From positions 1-5,805 of the forward strand of contig CAYMST010000297.1 in the NCBI GenBank assembly GCA_964393115.1: a DNA stretch of 5,805 bases, read 5' to 3'. The notes below the pieces were generated by a model. The model had not been told where the DNA came from, did no database searches, and worked only from the letters and a program-made list of their open reading frames with translations. The position numbers and the translations under genes were made by a program. The stretch comes from CAYMST01 sp964393115. Lineage in GTDB: Bacteria > Bacteroidota > Bacteroidia > Cytophagales > Cyclobacteriaceae. This document shows, in pieces, positions 1 to 5,805 of the stretch (within the stretch, counting starts at the first letter, position 1; every line of letters starts with the position of its first letter).

Positions 1-521
1 AAATGACCACCAACACCACCACTAACTGACCATACTCCTGTCTCATTATTTTGGAAAGTACTACCAAATAAATCGACCGTGTTACAAACCACTAGCGGAT
101 CTGCCGTAATAGAGGTGTTACTGGCATCCAAAATATCGGCTTGGCTCACCTGAGGAGCTACAGTAATAAATACCGTGTCCCGACGAATAGCCCCATCACA
201 GGTCCCGCTAAGTACGAAGGTGTATACCCCATCAGTTACATTTGTAGCTGGAGCTACTGCACTAAAGAAAGTATTTTGAGCATTTGGGTCATCAATATTT
301 ATTGAGCCTGGTGCTGGTAAAACCAGCGACCACTGGAGAGACAAAGGATTAATATTTCCCAGGTTACTACCTAGTCCCAATGGGATATTAATTTCTTCAT
401 AACAGAAGGTCTCATCACCACCCGCATTAAGCGTACAGTCGGTGACTTGAGATTTTGCAGCATGCCAGCCTAGGCCGAGAAGCAAACAGCAAAAACATAG
501 AATTTGGCGAAGTGTTAACAT
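1..521 (-). CDS. Secreted Ig/PKD-like repeat protein, N-terminal part (cut by window edge)
   Basis: An open frame of 173 codons runs from an ATG at 521-519 off the left edge without a stop, so only the N-terminus is seen. Residues 1-24 form a signal peptide: a hydrophobic, Cys/Leu-rich core followed by AAKS, with likely cleavage before Gln25. Residues 30-122 look like one Ig/PKD-like beta-sandwich module. It begins with GGDETFC, has a central W64, then G-Y-T-F and a late Cys108, and closes with D-T-V-F-I-T-V. A second module starts near residue 130 (VVCNTVDLFGS, then TGVWSVSGG). This tandem pattern is typical of long Bacteroidota cell-surface or gliding-associated proteins, often exported by the type IX system through a C-terminal sorting domain. 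That domain would lie outside the window, so type IX export is inference. Function is probably structural or adhesive. Two Cys per module suggest disulfides. No clear promoter was recognised upstream. The coding call is confident; the exact role is not known. Confidence 0.82.
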   Translation of the reverse strand, partial: MLTLRQILCFCCLLLGLGWHAAKSQVTDCTLNAGGDETFCYEEINIPLGLGSNLGNINPLSLQWSLVLPAPGSINIDDPNAQNTFFSAVAPATNVTDGVYTFVLSGTCDGAIRRDTVFITVAPQVSQADILDASNTSITADPLVVCNTVDLFGSTFQNNETGVWSVSGGVGGH

Positions 522-631
522 AACAAATAATTAAGTTTTAATGGATGATTTTTTATAAATCTGGCTATGTGATTAACTAATTGTATCCATAAACCAACCC
601 TAAACAGATTAGCATGATCTAATTAAATCTT

Positions 632-748
632 TGATTAATCACACATAATGCAAGATTAAGGGCATTTTGATGCCCAAATCATTCAAACAGCTGCCCAAAT
701 CGGTCACGACCACCCTCATTTGATTCAAAAACATACTTAAATCATTCA
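632..748. promoter_or_regulatory. Cluster of short palindromes and phased direct repeats, possible regulator-binding region
   Basis: Seen directly: TGATTAATCA is a perfect 10-bp palindrome at 632-641. GGGCAT-TTTG-ATGCCC is a perfect 6-bp inverted repeat at 660-675. TGCCCAAATC occurs at 671-680 and again at 692-701, exactly 21 bp apart (two helical turns). TTTGA-T-TCAAA is a palindrome at 719-729. AAATCATTCA occurs at 676-685 and 739-748. The cluster lies 110-230 bp upstream of the leftward secreted-protein start and just upstream of the possible rightward small ORF. Same-face spacing of direct repeats is a common layout for response-regulator sites; that this region binds a regulator is inference. 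The hairpin lacks a T-run and is not a convincing terminator. Confidence 0.3.
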
Positions 749-751
749 GAG

Positions 752-910
752 ATGAAAACTTCCGTCAAAATATCAAAATGTACAGGTCAAGGAGGAAGAA
801 AAAAATGTAAATTGGTTATTTATAAATCGGAGGCATCCAATGGATTTATGCTAATGACAGGGACCTTCGGCAAGTGTTTCTTCTTTGAAGAATTCTTAGA
901 AGTAGTCTAA
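752..910 (+). CDS. Possible small protein of 52 residues (hypothetical)
   Basis: An ATG at 752 opens a frame of 52 codons ending in TAA at 908-910. It fills much of the otherwise empty intergenic space and is the only candidate gene on the plus strand. The product would be small, with no signal peptide. Its first half is basic (K2, K6, K9, R16, K17, K18, K20, K25), followed by a more hydrophobic and acidic tail with FFFEEF at 43-48. It has three cysteines (10, 19, 42), with C10 and C19 in a CTGQGGRKKC stretch. I recognise no family. There is no good Shine-Dalgarno before the ATG, though many Bacteroidota genes lack one. It diverges from the secreted repeat gene and converges on the DUF3857 gene, ending 34 bp before that gene's stop. 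An open frame of this length can arise by chance in AT-rich DNA, so this is tentative. Confidence 0.25.
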   Translation: MKTSVKISKCTGQGGRKKCKLVIYKSEASNGFMLMTGTFGKCFFFEEFLEVV

Positions 911-944
911 TTGAGCCCATTCATCTGGATCGATCAGTGTTTGA

Positions 945-2849
945 CTAAAGCTTCTTCATCTTTCCTTTCACAAACTTTAATTCAAGATTGTAAAACTGTG
1001 CCGCGCTATTGATGACCTTCTTGAAACGCTCATAGTGCTTCTGATCGACTTGCGCGTGAAAGTAGGATTCAACTACTTCGATGGTAAACACTTGATTATC
1101 TAAACTAAGTTTCGTTTCGAAGGAAGCAAGCACCTCATCATTGTTTTGAACGAGTTCACGCATTCGAGCTTCTTCCGTATTATTAATTTTATACCCATCC
1201 GGTACTTTCACTGAAAGCACATGGTGATAGGTCATGGGTAATCCCATATCAATGGGGTTCTGGCGTCCTACGGAGTCATTAAGCTCCGTTTGAGGCCCTA
1301 TTACCCGACCTATAGATAGACTAAATCCTTTTTCGTTTTTTGCTATAATCCCAGATGACAGCAGGCTCGATGAAACACTCAATGGCTGACTGTCATCTGA
1401 AGCATCCAATGACTTCCCGTCTATCACATAGCCTTTGATTTGTGTACTTGGCATTTGTGCGCTACTCACAGACTCAATTAGGGCTTGCTGCTGCTCCCAA
1501 TCGCCATGTTTGAGTAAATCCCTTTGCTCTACTGCTCTGTATCCTTTCACCCAATTCGTTTTTTCTAAAGCCACTTCCTCGAGCGACGGCGCAATAGTCA
1601 TTTCACAGGTTACGCCTTGCGCAGTATAGTGAGCAGAAGGCATTCTTATTTCCTCGACCTTATACTGTAGGCTGCCCACAGAATCGATATAATGAATAAA
1701 CAATGCCTTATTATGCCCATAATGATACGGAGGAGGGCCAAGTCTGTACGATCGCAAGTATGGACTTAGGTAGAGGTTGTACTCTCTAAAATACAACATA
1801 AGCTCGTTGACATTCAAGTAAGTAGGAAAGGCAGGGTCAAAATCAACCGTATTGCGATCGCAGGTAGCCACAATCTCAGGGAAGAGACCGAAGGCGTTCA
1901 GACTTGTCATAAACAGCTTTGTAAACCCTATTCCATTCGCCTGTCGATATGTCAAAATAGAATCTAGCTGTTGATAGCGTGACGTTCTCACATCCCGAAA
2001 GGTAAATTCAGATTTTAGGTAATCTTCCAGTTTTTTAATGAACTGAAGGGTATCTTCTGTTTCAAGTGACTCAAGCTGCCAGGTAAATGCTCTAAGTTGT
2101 TCTGATGGCAAGGGATCATGCACTAAATCAATAATTTCATTGACGACCGGTATCCAGGTATTAGTAGCACCGAGTCCTTTGTTCATCACTTTATAGTCTA
2201 TTCTGTACAGATTTGCTTGATTTCTGGCATAGGTTTCATATCTGTAGGGGCTTAGAATACCAGAAGAATCAATATGATGCGCGTTGTAGTGTTTTGTTTT
2301 GAAAATCAACTCATCCGGGTGAAATATCTGAAAATCCATATTCAGCACTGGAATTTCTTGCTGAAAGATCTCCCGACCATAAGCCTGAAAACCCGATATA
2401 AAGGAATACATTACCTCTACCTGATCATTGGGTTTCGCACCGTCGAACTGGAATATTTCACAAGTCCCTCCTCCAGGACAATTCCCAATGTAGCGGTTGC
2501 CGTTATAGGTAACATCATCAATATCACCGTTGGGAGATATGATCCGCATGCTTAGGTCGGATAGGTGAGCGGTAAGGGCGTATGGTATGTAGACCTTATC
2601 ATACCCTAAATTCCCCTCCTTATAAAGGTGTCGCTTCTGATAGTAGGTCACTTCTCTCATGAGCGAGTTATCTTGATAGCGATAAGAAATATACCTACCG
2701 TCTTTAATAATCACCGCAGGGAAACCCACATAGTCACCGTGTTCGAGAAAGTCATAGGTAGGGTTATCCCATACTGTTGGTTGTCCAGCTAGAGGGCTAA
2801 ATATACCTATGCAGAGTAAACACAATAAAGAATAGATATTGATCTTCAT
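945..2849 (-). CDS. Exported DUF3857/transglutaminase-like protein, apparently lacking the catalytic Cys
   Basis: A 634-residue protein starting at the ATG at 2849-2847. Residues 1-22 are a signal peptide (hydrophobic core, then SPLAG, with likely cleavage before Gln23), so it acts outside the inner membrane. No lipobox is evident. Residues about 60-220 match the DUF3857 pattern, most clearly the FDGAKPNDQVEVMY block at 135-148 followed by FQQEIPVLNM at 162-171. Residues about 265-350 resemble a transglutaminase-like core (helix ANGIGFTKLFMTSLNAFGL at 304-322). In family members the nucleophile sits in a G-N-C-type motif. Here the best alignment puts Gly306 at that place, and there is no Cys from 131 to 329. 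The tail, about 420-634, is beta-rich and ends in a YFHAQVDQKHYERF segment like DUF3858. The likely role is structural or binding rather than enzymatic, in the envelope. It follows the polysaccharide operon on the same strand after 125 bp, so it may be transcribed separately. Family assignment is good; biological role is unknown. Confidence 0.85.
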   Translation of the reverse strand: MKINIYSLLCLLCIGIFSPLAGQPTVWDNPTYDFLEHGDYVGFPAVIIKDGRYISYRYQDNSLMREVTYYQKRHLYKEGNLGYDKVYIPYALTAHLSDLSMRIISPNGDIDDVTYNGNRYIGNCPGGGTCEIFQFDGAKPNDQVEVMYSFISGFQAYGREIFQQEIPVLNMDFQIFHPDELIFKTKHYNAHHIDSSGILSPYRYETYARNQANLYRIDYKVMNKGLGATNTWIPVVNEIIDLVHDPLPSEQLRAFTWQLESLETEDTLQFIKKLEDYLKSEFTFRDVRTSRYQQLDSILTYRQANGIGFTKLFMTSLNAFGLFPEIVATCDRNTVDFDPAFPTYLNVNELMLYFREYNLYLSPYLRSYRLGPPPYHYGHNKALFIHYIDSVGSLQYKVEEIRMPSAHYTAQGVTCEMTIAPSLEEVALEKTNWVKGYRAVEQRDLLKHGDWEQQQALIESVSSAQMPSTQIKGYVIDGKSLDASDDSQPLSVSSSLLSSGIIAKNEKGFSLSIGRVIGPQTELNDSVGRQNPIDMGLPMTYHHVLSVKVPDGYKINNTEEARMRELVQNNDEVLASFETKLSLDNQVFTIEVVESYFHAQVDQKHYERFKKVINSAAQFYNLELKFVKGKMKKL

Positions 2850-2974
2850 GAGTGACTTACAATAGTAGCTTTACAGAAATAAATTCTGCAATCAACTACA
2901 AAGTAAATCAGGTTAAGACGAAATATCGAAAGTTATTTGTACGAATGGAAGAAAAATGGTTATCGGTAGGACAA
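2850..2974 (-). promoter_or_regulatory. Gap upstream of the DUF3857 gene, with a weak promoter-like element
   Basis: This 125-bp gap separates the acyltransferase stop from the next start on the same strand. On the minus strand TTACTTTG (2906-2899) matches the Bacteroidota -7 consensus TAnnTTTG at all but one defined position, about 50 nt before the ATG. No clear TTG -33 partner is present at the usual distance. A small inverted repeat, CAGAA-5 nt-TTCTG (2874-2888), lies in the would-be leader. There is no GC-rich hairpin with a T-run, so no terminator is called for the operon. Either read-through or a weak separate promoter would fit. Confidence 0.2.
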
Positions 2975-3589
2975 CTACAACCTAACCCATTCTTTTTGAT
3001 CAAGATCATATTTCTTAACCAACTTAGCTGGATTTCCTACTGCTATATGGTAGTCGGGGACATCCTTCGTTACCACGCTCCCTGCGCCAATAACACTATG
3101 CTTCCCAATGGTTACACCCTGAGTTATTGTGGCATTTGCTCCAATCCAACAGTCATCTCCGATGGTAATCAATTTTTTATTAACACCTTGGTCACGGATG
3201 GGTGTTTCCACATCCTCAAAGTTATGATTCAAGCCAGAACAAACGATATTCTGGGCAAAGATGCAGTTGTCACCAATCGATATAGGGCCGATTAATACAT
3301 TACCCATGCCGATCAGTGTATTGGCACCTATAACAATATCTCCTACGCCATTATTTAATGTTGAGAAATCTTCTACTATACTCTTAGCACCCATTTGAAA
3401 CTGGTTAAACGGAAATAGATCTTTGCGTACAGATCCTCGAATCACTGATTTACGTGACTTTCGATGCAAGAAGGGATTGATAAATTGATCCACATACCAC
3501 CAAGGCCTGCTTTGTGATTTATTGACGAGCAGCGCATGTACAAATGACTTCAGGCCGGGATTATTGAGGATTAGTGATTGTACTCCCAT
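2975..3589 (-). CDS. Left-handed beta-helix O-acyltransferase (WbbJ/maltose O-acetyltransferase-like)
   Basis: A 204-residue protein predicted to move an acyl group, usually acetyl from acetyl-CoA, to a sugar hydroxyl in the cytoplasm. The hexapeptide-repeat beta helix spans about residues 70-175, seen as repeated IG-type turns (DIVIGANTLIG, VLIGPISIGDNCIF, ITIGDDCWIGANATI, VTIGKHSVIGAGSVV). The loop SGLNHNFED carries the likely catalytic His122. The family's closing signature TKDVPDYHIAVGNPAKLVKKY is near the C-terminus. The basic N-terminal region (residues 1-60) may help substrate binding. The frame can be extended upstream to a TTG at 3610, but that would overlap the preceding gene by 17 bp. 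The ATG at 3589 lies 4 nt after that gene's stop (TAA-ACTT-ATG) and is preferred. Its place after two glycosyltransferases suggests it modifies the same glycan. The acceptor sugar cannot be told from sequence. Confidence 0.9.
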   Translation of the reverse strand: MGVQSLILNNPGLKSFVHALLVNKSQSRPWWYVDQFINPFLHRKSRKSVIRGSVRKDLFPFNQFQMGAKSIVEDFSTLNNGVGDIVIGANTLIGMGNVLIGPISIGDNCIFAQNIVCSGLNHNFEDVETPIRDQGVNKKLITIGDDCWIGANATITQGVTIGKHSVIGAGSVVTKDVPDYHIAVGNPAKLVKKYDLDQKEWVRL

Positions 3590-3593
3590 AAGT

Positions 3594-4817
3594 TTAGAGT
3601 TTAGATTCAATTAAGTCCATCAATTTTTTAGCACGGTGTTGCCAAGTATTTTTTGCCGCGAACTGCTTACGAATACCAACGGCATGATCACTAGTATTGG
3701 TCAACGCATTTTTGAGCTTCGATGTCAAATCATCAGCACCTGAATAGACCGAAATAACACCTGTAAAATCAGACAAATCACTGAAGTTACTGGTCACCAC
3801 TGGTTTTCCACAAGACAAATACTCATTGACTTTAAGCGGGTAAATGGCCTCTGTGAGGTCATTTCTCAAAAACGGTATTAGACACACGTCCGAAGCATTT
3901 ACAACCGACGGAACATCCTCATAACGACGAGCACCGAGATGATGAGCATTGGGTAAGTTGAGCAAGTCATATCCTCGATCTGGAAATTCGCGTAAGTTGA
4001 TCGGTCCCACAAAAACAAACTGCCAACCTGGGTTCTTTTGGGCACAGGTGATCATTATCTCATAATCGATACGCTGGTCGATACTGCCCACGTAGAGAAT
4101 TTTTGGGCCATCGATAATATTTATCTCTACATCAATCTCTTCTACTTGGAAATGATCGTAGTCACTTGCATTGGGGACTAAAAAAGACTGGTCGTTAATC
4201 ACACTCATTTTGTGATGGAGCTTCTTAGATGTCGTGATCACCATATCCGCATCACGCGCAAACTCGACTTCCGCTCGCACGCCGTGCTTAGCGATATAAC
4301 CTTCAGCGGCGATGTTATCTACACAGTGATACATCTTCAACTGTACCTTCTTTTGGCTCAGACATTTTCCAAAAAGTGGATCAAAGGAGTTGATATACGT
4401 AAATTCGCTGACTTCCAATCGATCGAGTAGCGCATCAACTCGTTTCCATATCTGCCGGCAAATTTTGTTGATTCGCTTATCCAATAGATTTCCGGCTGGG
4501 AGGAAGTTATAGGGAAAAACAGGTAGTGGGTATACCACATGTAAATTTGGGTGTTCCTTAAACGGTTGCTCACTATAAATGCCTTTCCTCCATAGTTTCA
4601 TGCGTCTTTTAAAAGGAGCTTGGTGCTGTTCTGACAGGTAGTCTTTTACAGTGAAAGCATGCTCCACAAATATCACTGTCTTTTGTTTGGCTAGCTCCTT
4701 AGCGAGATTAAGCGTCGTAGAATTCAACTGATCGTCGGCTCTAAACAACGTTTGCATAACCACTGTCTCACAGCTTGCTTGATTATTCACAAGATCATCT
4801 ATCTGTACTTCGCTCAT
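3594..4817 (-). CDS. GT4-like (GT-B fold) glycosyltransferase, TuaH-like
   Basis: A 407-residue cytoplasmic sugar transferase predicted to add a sugar from a nucleotide-sugar donor to a lipid-linked glycan. The N-terminal Rossmann half (about 1-225) includes the acceptor side and ends with the family's TTSKKL and PNASDYDHF (215-223). The C-terminal donor-binding half starts at ILYVGSIDQRIDY (about 240-252). It carries FVGP, then the conserved SDVCLIPF (309-316) and YPLKVNEYLSCGKPVV (326-341), where Glu332 is the retained nucleotide-sugar contact. A second Glu lies nine positions before it, near the usual E-x7-E spacing. There is no signal peptide or membrane span. An in-frame ATG at 4853 would add 12 residues but overlap the upstream gene by 35 bp. 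The ATG at 4817 directly follows that gene's stop (TAA-G-ATG) and has an AGG just before it, so it is preferred. Sugar and linkage specificity are unknown. Confidence 0.88.
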   Translation of the reverse strand: MSEVQIDDLVNNQASCETVVMQTLFRADDQLNSTTLNLAKELAKQKTVIFVEHAFTVKDYLSEQHQAPFKRRMKLWRKGIYSEQPFKEHPNLHVVYPLPVFPYNFLPAGNLLDKRINKICRQIWKRVDALLDRLEVSEFTYINSFDPLFGKCLSQKKVQLKMYHCVDNIAAEGYIAKHGVRAEVEFARDADMVITTSKKLHHKMSVINDQSFLVPNASDYDHFQVEEIDVEINIIDGPKILYVGSIDQRIDYEIMITCAQKNPGWQFVFVGPINLREFPDRGYDLLNLPNAHHLGARRYEDVPSVVNASDVCLIPFLRNDLTEAIYPLKVNEYLSCGKPVVTSNFSDLSDFTGVISVYSGADDLTSKLKNALTNTSDHAVGIRKQFAAKNTWQHRAKKLMDLIESKL

Positions 4818-4818
4818 C

Positions 4819-5718
4819 TTACCTGGATTGATATACCGTTTTAAAATGAACATCTGCCCAAAGAAACTTGGGCAGAAGAATAACTAGGTGTGCCCACCAA
4901 ATGATATGTAATGCGACCCCCTTTAGAAATAAGCTAGGGGTAAAAAAGTACTTTCTTAATCTTAAAAAATTCCGTGGGATATGATTGAGAAATACAATGG
5001 CATAGATAGTCATCCATGGACTTACTGCTCGATATTTTTGGTATACCACAGGATTTTTATGGTATAGCGAAAACTCACTGACCAGCATACGCATGCGCTT
5101 AGCGATCTTCTCAAAACGCTCCTCTCTCGGAGGGTGATATACTCTCATTTCAGCATTAAAAGCTACTTTGAAACGCTCCGATGTCCTCCATGCTAAATCT
5201 GCATCTTCATTGTGCGGAAACGGAAATTGAGTGTCAAAACCTCCTATTTCATTAATTCTAACTTTTCTGTAGGCGGCATTACAAGTCGGGATGGTATTAT
5301 TCCCTTCCTCATTTTCTACTTGATGTGTAAATGGTGTGATTATACTCGCATCTGAATATGTTGAGCCCTGCACTGCGGCAAGTTCTGAATCTTCAAAAGC
5401 CTTAAGAATGGTTTCAATCCAATGGTTACCCACAATACAATCATCGTCGGTAAAGGCGATGATAGGAGCTATAGAAATATTCAGCCCCAAATTTCTGGCA
5501 GACGCTGGCCCACCGTTTTGTTGCGACCTAAAGTGGAAATTATTATGGATACCTTTGACCTCATTTAAGTACTCCTTAGTACCGTCATTAGAGCCATCAT
5601 CTATCACGATCACCTCATAATCTTCTGGATCAACGGATTGATACAAGGTCGCATGAACGGCCTTTTTTAGGCATTCAAGACGATTATAAGTGGGAATAAT
5701 TATGGAAACCTTTTTCAT
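4819..5718 (-). CDS. Family 2 glycosyltransferase (GT-A fold) with membrane-associated C-terminus
   Basis: A 299-residue inverting sugar transferase. It opens with the classic VSIIIPTYNRLECL (residues 4-17). The donor-binding VIVIDDGSNDGT (37-47) has Asp40/Asp41, and QNGGPASARNLG (67-78) follows. The metal-binding FTDDDCIV (89-96) carries the DxD aspartates 91-93. NAAYRKVRINEIGGFD (147-162) and then NEDADLAWR (170-178) hold the likely catalytic base region (Glu171/Asp172). HP at 195-196 closes the domain. Residues about 235-247 and 265-285 are hydrophobic and aromatic, fitting membrane association of the C-terminus. This is common in GT2 enzymes that build lipid-linked glycans. The ATG at 5718-5716 has AGAGG just upstream (short spacing) and follows the preceding partial gene by 12-16 nt. 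The stop is one base from the next start, so the pair is probably coupled. Donor and acceptor sugars are not predictable from this. Confidence 0.93.
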   Translation of the reverse strand: MKKVSIIIPTYNRLECLKKAVHATLYQSVDPEDYEVIVIDDGSNDGTKEYLNEVKGIHNNFHFRSQQNGGPASARNLGLNISIAPIIAFTDDDCIVGNHWIETILKAFEDSELAAVQGSTYSDASIITPFTHQVENEEGNNTIPTCNAAYRKVRINEIGGFDTQFPFPHNEDADLAWRTSERFKVAFNAEMRVYHPPREERFEKIAKRMRMLVSEFSLYHKNPVVYQKYRAVSPWMTIYAIVFLNHIPRNFLRLRKYFFTPSLFLKGVALHIIWWAHLVILLPKFLWADVHFKTVYQSR

Positions 5719-5730
5719 ATCCTCTGAAGG

Positions 5731-5805
5731 TTAATTATTTCGAATGGTGGAAAATTGTATTTTGTTGTTTGGCTTGCTCCAGTAGAGCAGTCCCTTTAAT
5801 AATTC
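5731..5805 (-). CDS. 3' end of an upstream gene (cut by window edge, frame uncertain)
   Basis: On the minus strand two frames stay open from the right edge to a stop shortly before the GT2 start. One gives 24 residues (ELLKGLLYWSKP...) ending in TAA at 5731-5733. The other gives 22 residues (IIKGTALLEQAKQQ...) ending in TAA at 5735-5737. Only one can be the real gene, and too little is visible to choose. Both put a stop 12-16 nt before the next ATG, as expected for a preceding gene of the same operon. Context suggests another polysaccharide gene, but no family signature is visible. The coordinates given are for the longer frame. Confidence 0.4.
   Translation of the reverse strand, partial: ELLKGLLYWSKPNNKIQFSTIRNN

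Larger units (their letters stand above)
522..944. other. Intergenic region without a large gene; AT-rich and rich in palindromes
   Basis: This 423-bp stretch separates the 5' end of the secreted repeat protein (minus) from the 3' end of the DUF3857 protein (minus). It contains a possible 52-codon plus-strand ORF (752-910). Between about 632 and 748 it contains several short palindromes and direct repeats. No perfect Bacteroidota promoter (TTG then TAnnTTTG) was found by eye for the leftward gene. The 3' end of the DUF3857 gene is not followed by a clear GC-rich hairpin with a T-run. The only perfect hairpin near it, TTCTTC-TTT-GAAGAA at 878-892, is weak and AT-rich. No tRNA-like fold or insertion-sequence end was seen. 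Confidence 0.6.

Noticed and set aside
660..675. GGGCAT-TTTG-ATGCCC hairpin as an intrinsic terminator
   Set aside because: No T-run follows on either strand and no gene ends close by. It was kept only as part of a possible regulatory cluster.
878..892. Perfect hairpin TTCTTC-TTT-GAAGAA as a terminator between the converging frames
   Set aside because: The stem is only 6 bp and AT-rich, and no T-run follows on either strand. It also falls within low-complexity codons of the possible small ORF.
1435..1629. Plus-strand open frame of 64 codons inside the DUF3857 gene
   Set aside because: It is fully antisense to a well-supported gene, and its Cys/Ser-rich composition is typical of a shadow frame.
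2274..2555. Plus-strand open frame of 93 codons inside the DUF3857 gene
   Set aside because: It is fully antisense to the conserved DUF3857 region, with no independent support.
2852..3295. Plus-strand open frame of 147 codons opposite the acyltransferase 3' end
   Set aside because: It lies mostly antisense to a gene with clear hexapeptide-repeat signatures. Its translation shows no family pattern, and it is best explained as a shadow of the coding strand.
4212..4573. Short frames on both strands inside the GT4-like gene
   Set aside because: They are alternate-frame shadows of a transferase with conserved motifs, with no recognisable features of their own.
5336..5620. Plus-strand open frame of 94 codons inside the GT2 gene
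   Set aside because: It is antisense to the DDG and DxD catalytic core of the GT2 enzyme, so a shadow.

Overview
The window most likely comes from a member of the Bacteroidota, possibly a marine Cytophagales-type organism. The signs are AT-leaning DNA, weak Shine-Dalgarno sequences, a secreted protein built from Ig/PKD-like repeats of the kind exported by gliding bacteria, and a DUF3857/transglutaminase-like exported protein. Phylum is fairly well supported; genus is not resolved.

All well-supported genes lie on the minus strand, so transcription runs from right to left. At the right edge (5731-5805) is the 3' tail of a gene whose frame cannot be fixed. It is followed tightly by a three-gene surface-polysaccharide cassette: a family 2 glycosyltransferase (4819-5718), a GT4-like glycosyltransferase (3594-4817) and a left-handed beta-helix O-acyltransferase (2975-3589). 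The three are separated by only 1 and 4 nt when the start codons nearest each upstream stop are chosen. That spacing indicates one translationally coupled operon. The two transferases would extend a lipid-linked glycan on the inner face of the membrane, and the acyltransferase would decorate a sugar (inference from family).

After a 125-bp gap comes a 634-residue exported protein (945-2849). It has DUF3857 in front of a transglutaminase-like fold and a DUF3858-like tail. It has no cysteine anywhere between residues 130 and 330, so the transglutaminase fold looks catalytically dead.

The stretch 522-944 holds no large gene. It carries a cluster of palindromes and 21-bp-phased direct repeats (about 632-748) and a possible plus-strand small ORF of 52 codons (752-910). 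At the left edge (1-521, minus, cut by the window) is the N-terminus of a secreted Ig/PKD-like repeat protein.

I saw no tRNA, rRNA, CRISPR array, insertion sequence or convincing intrinsic terminator. I did not find evidence of a wholly new system. The most unusual items are the apparent pseudo-transglutaminase and the repeat-rich intergenic region with its small ORF.
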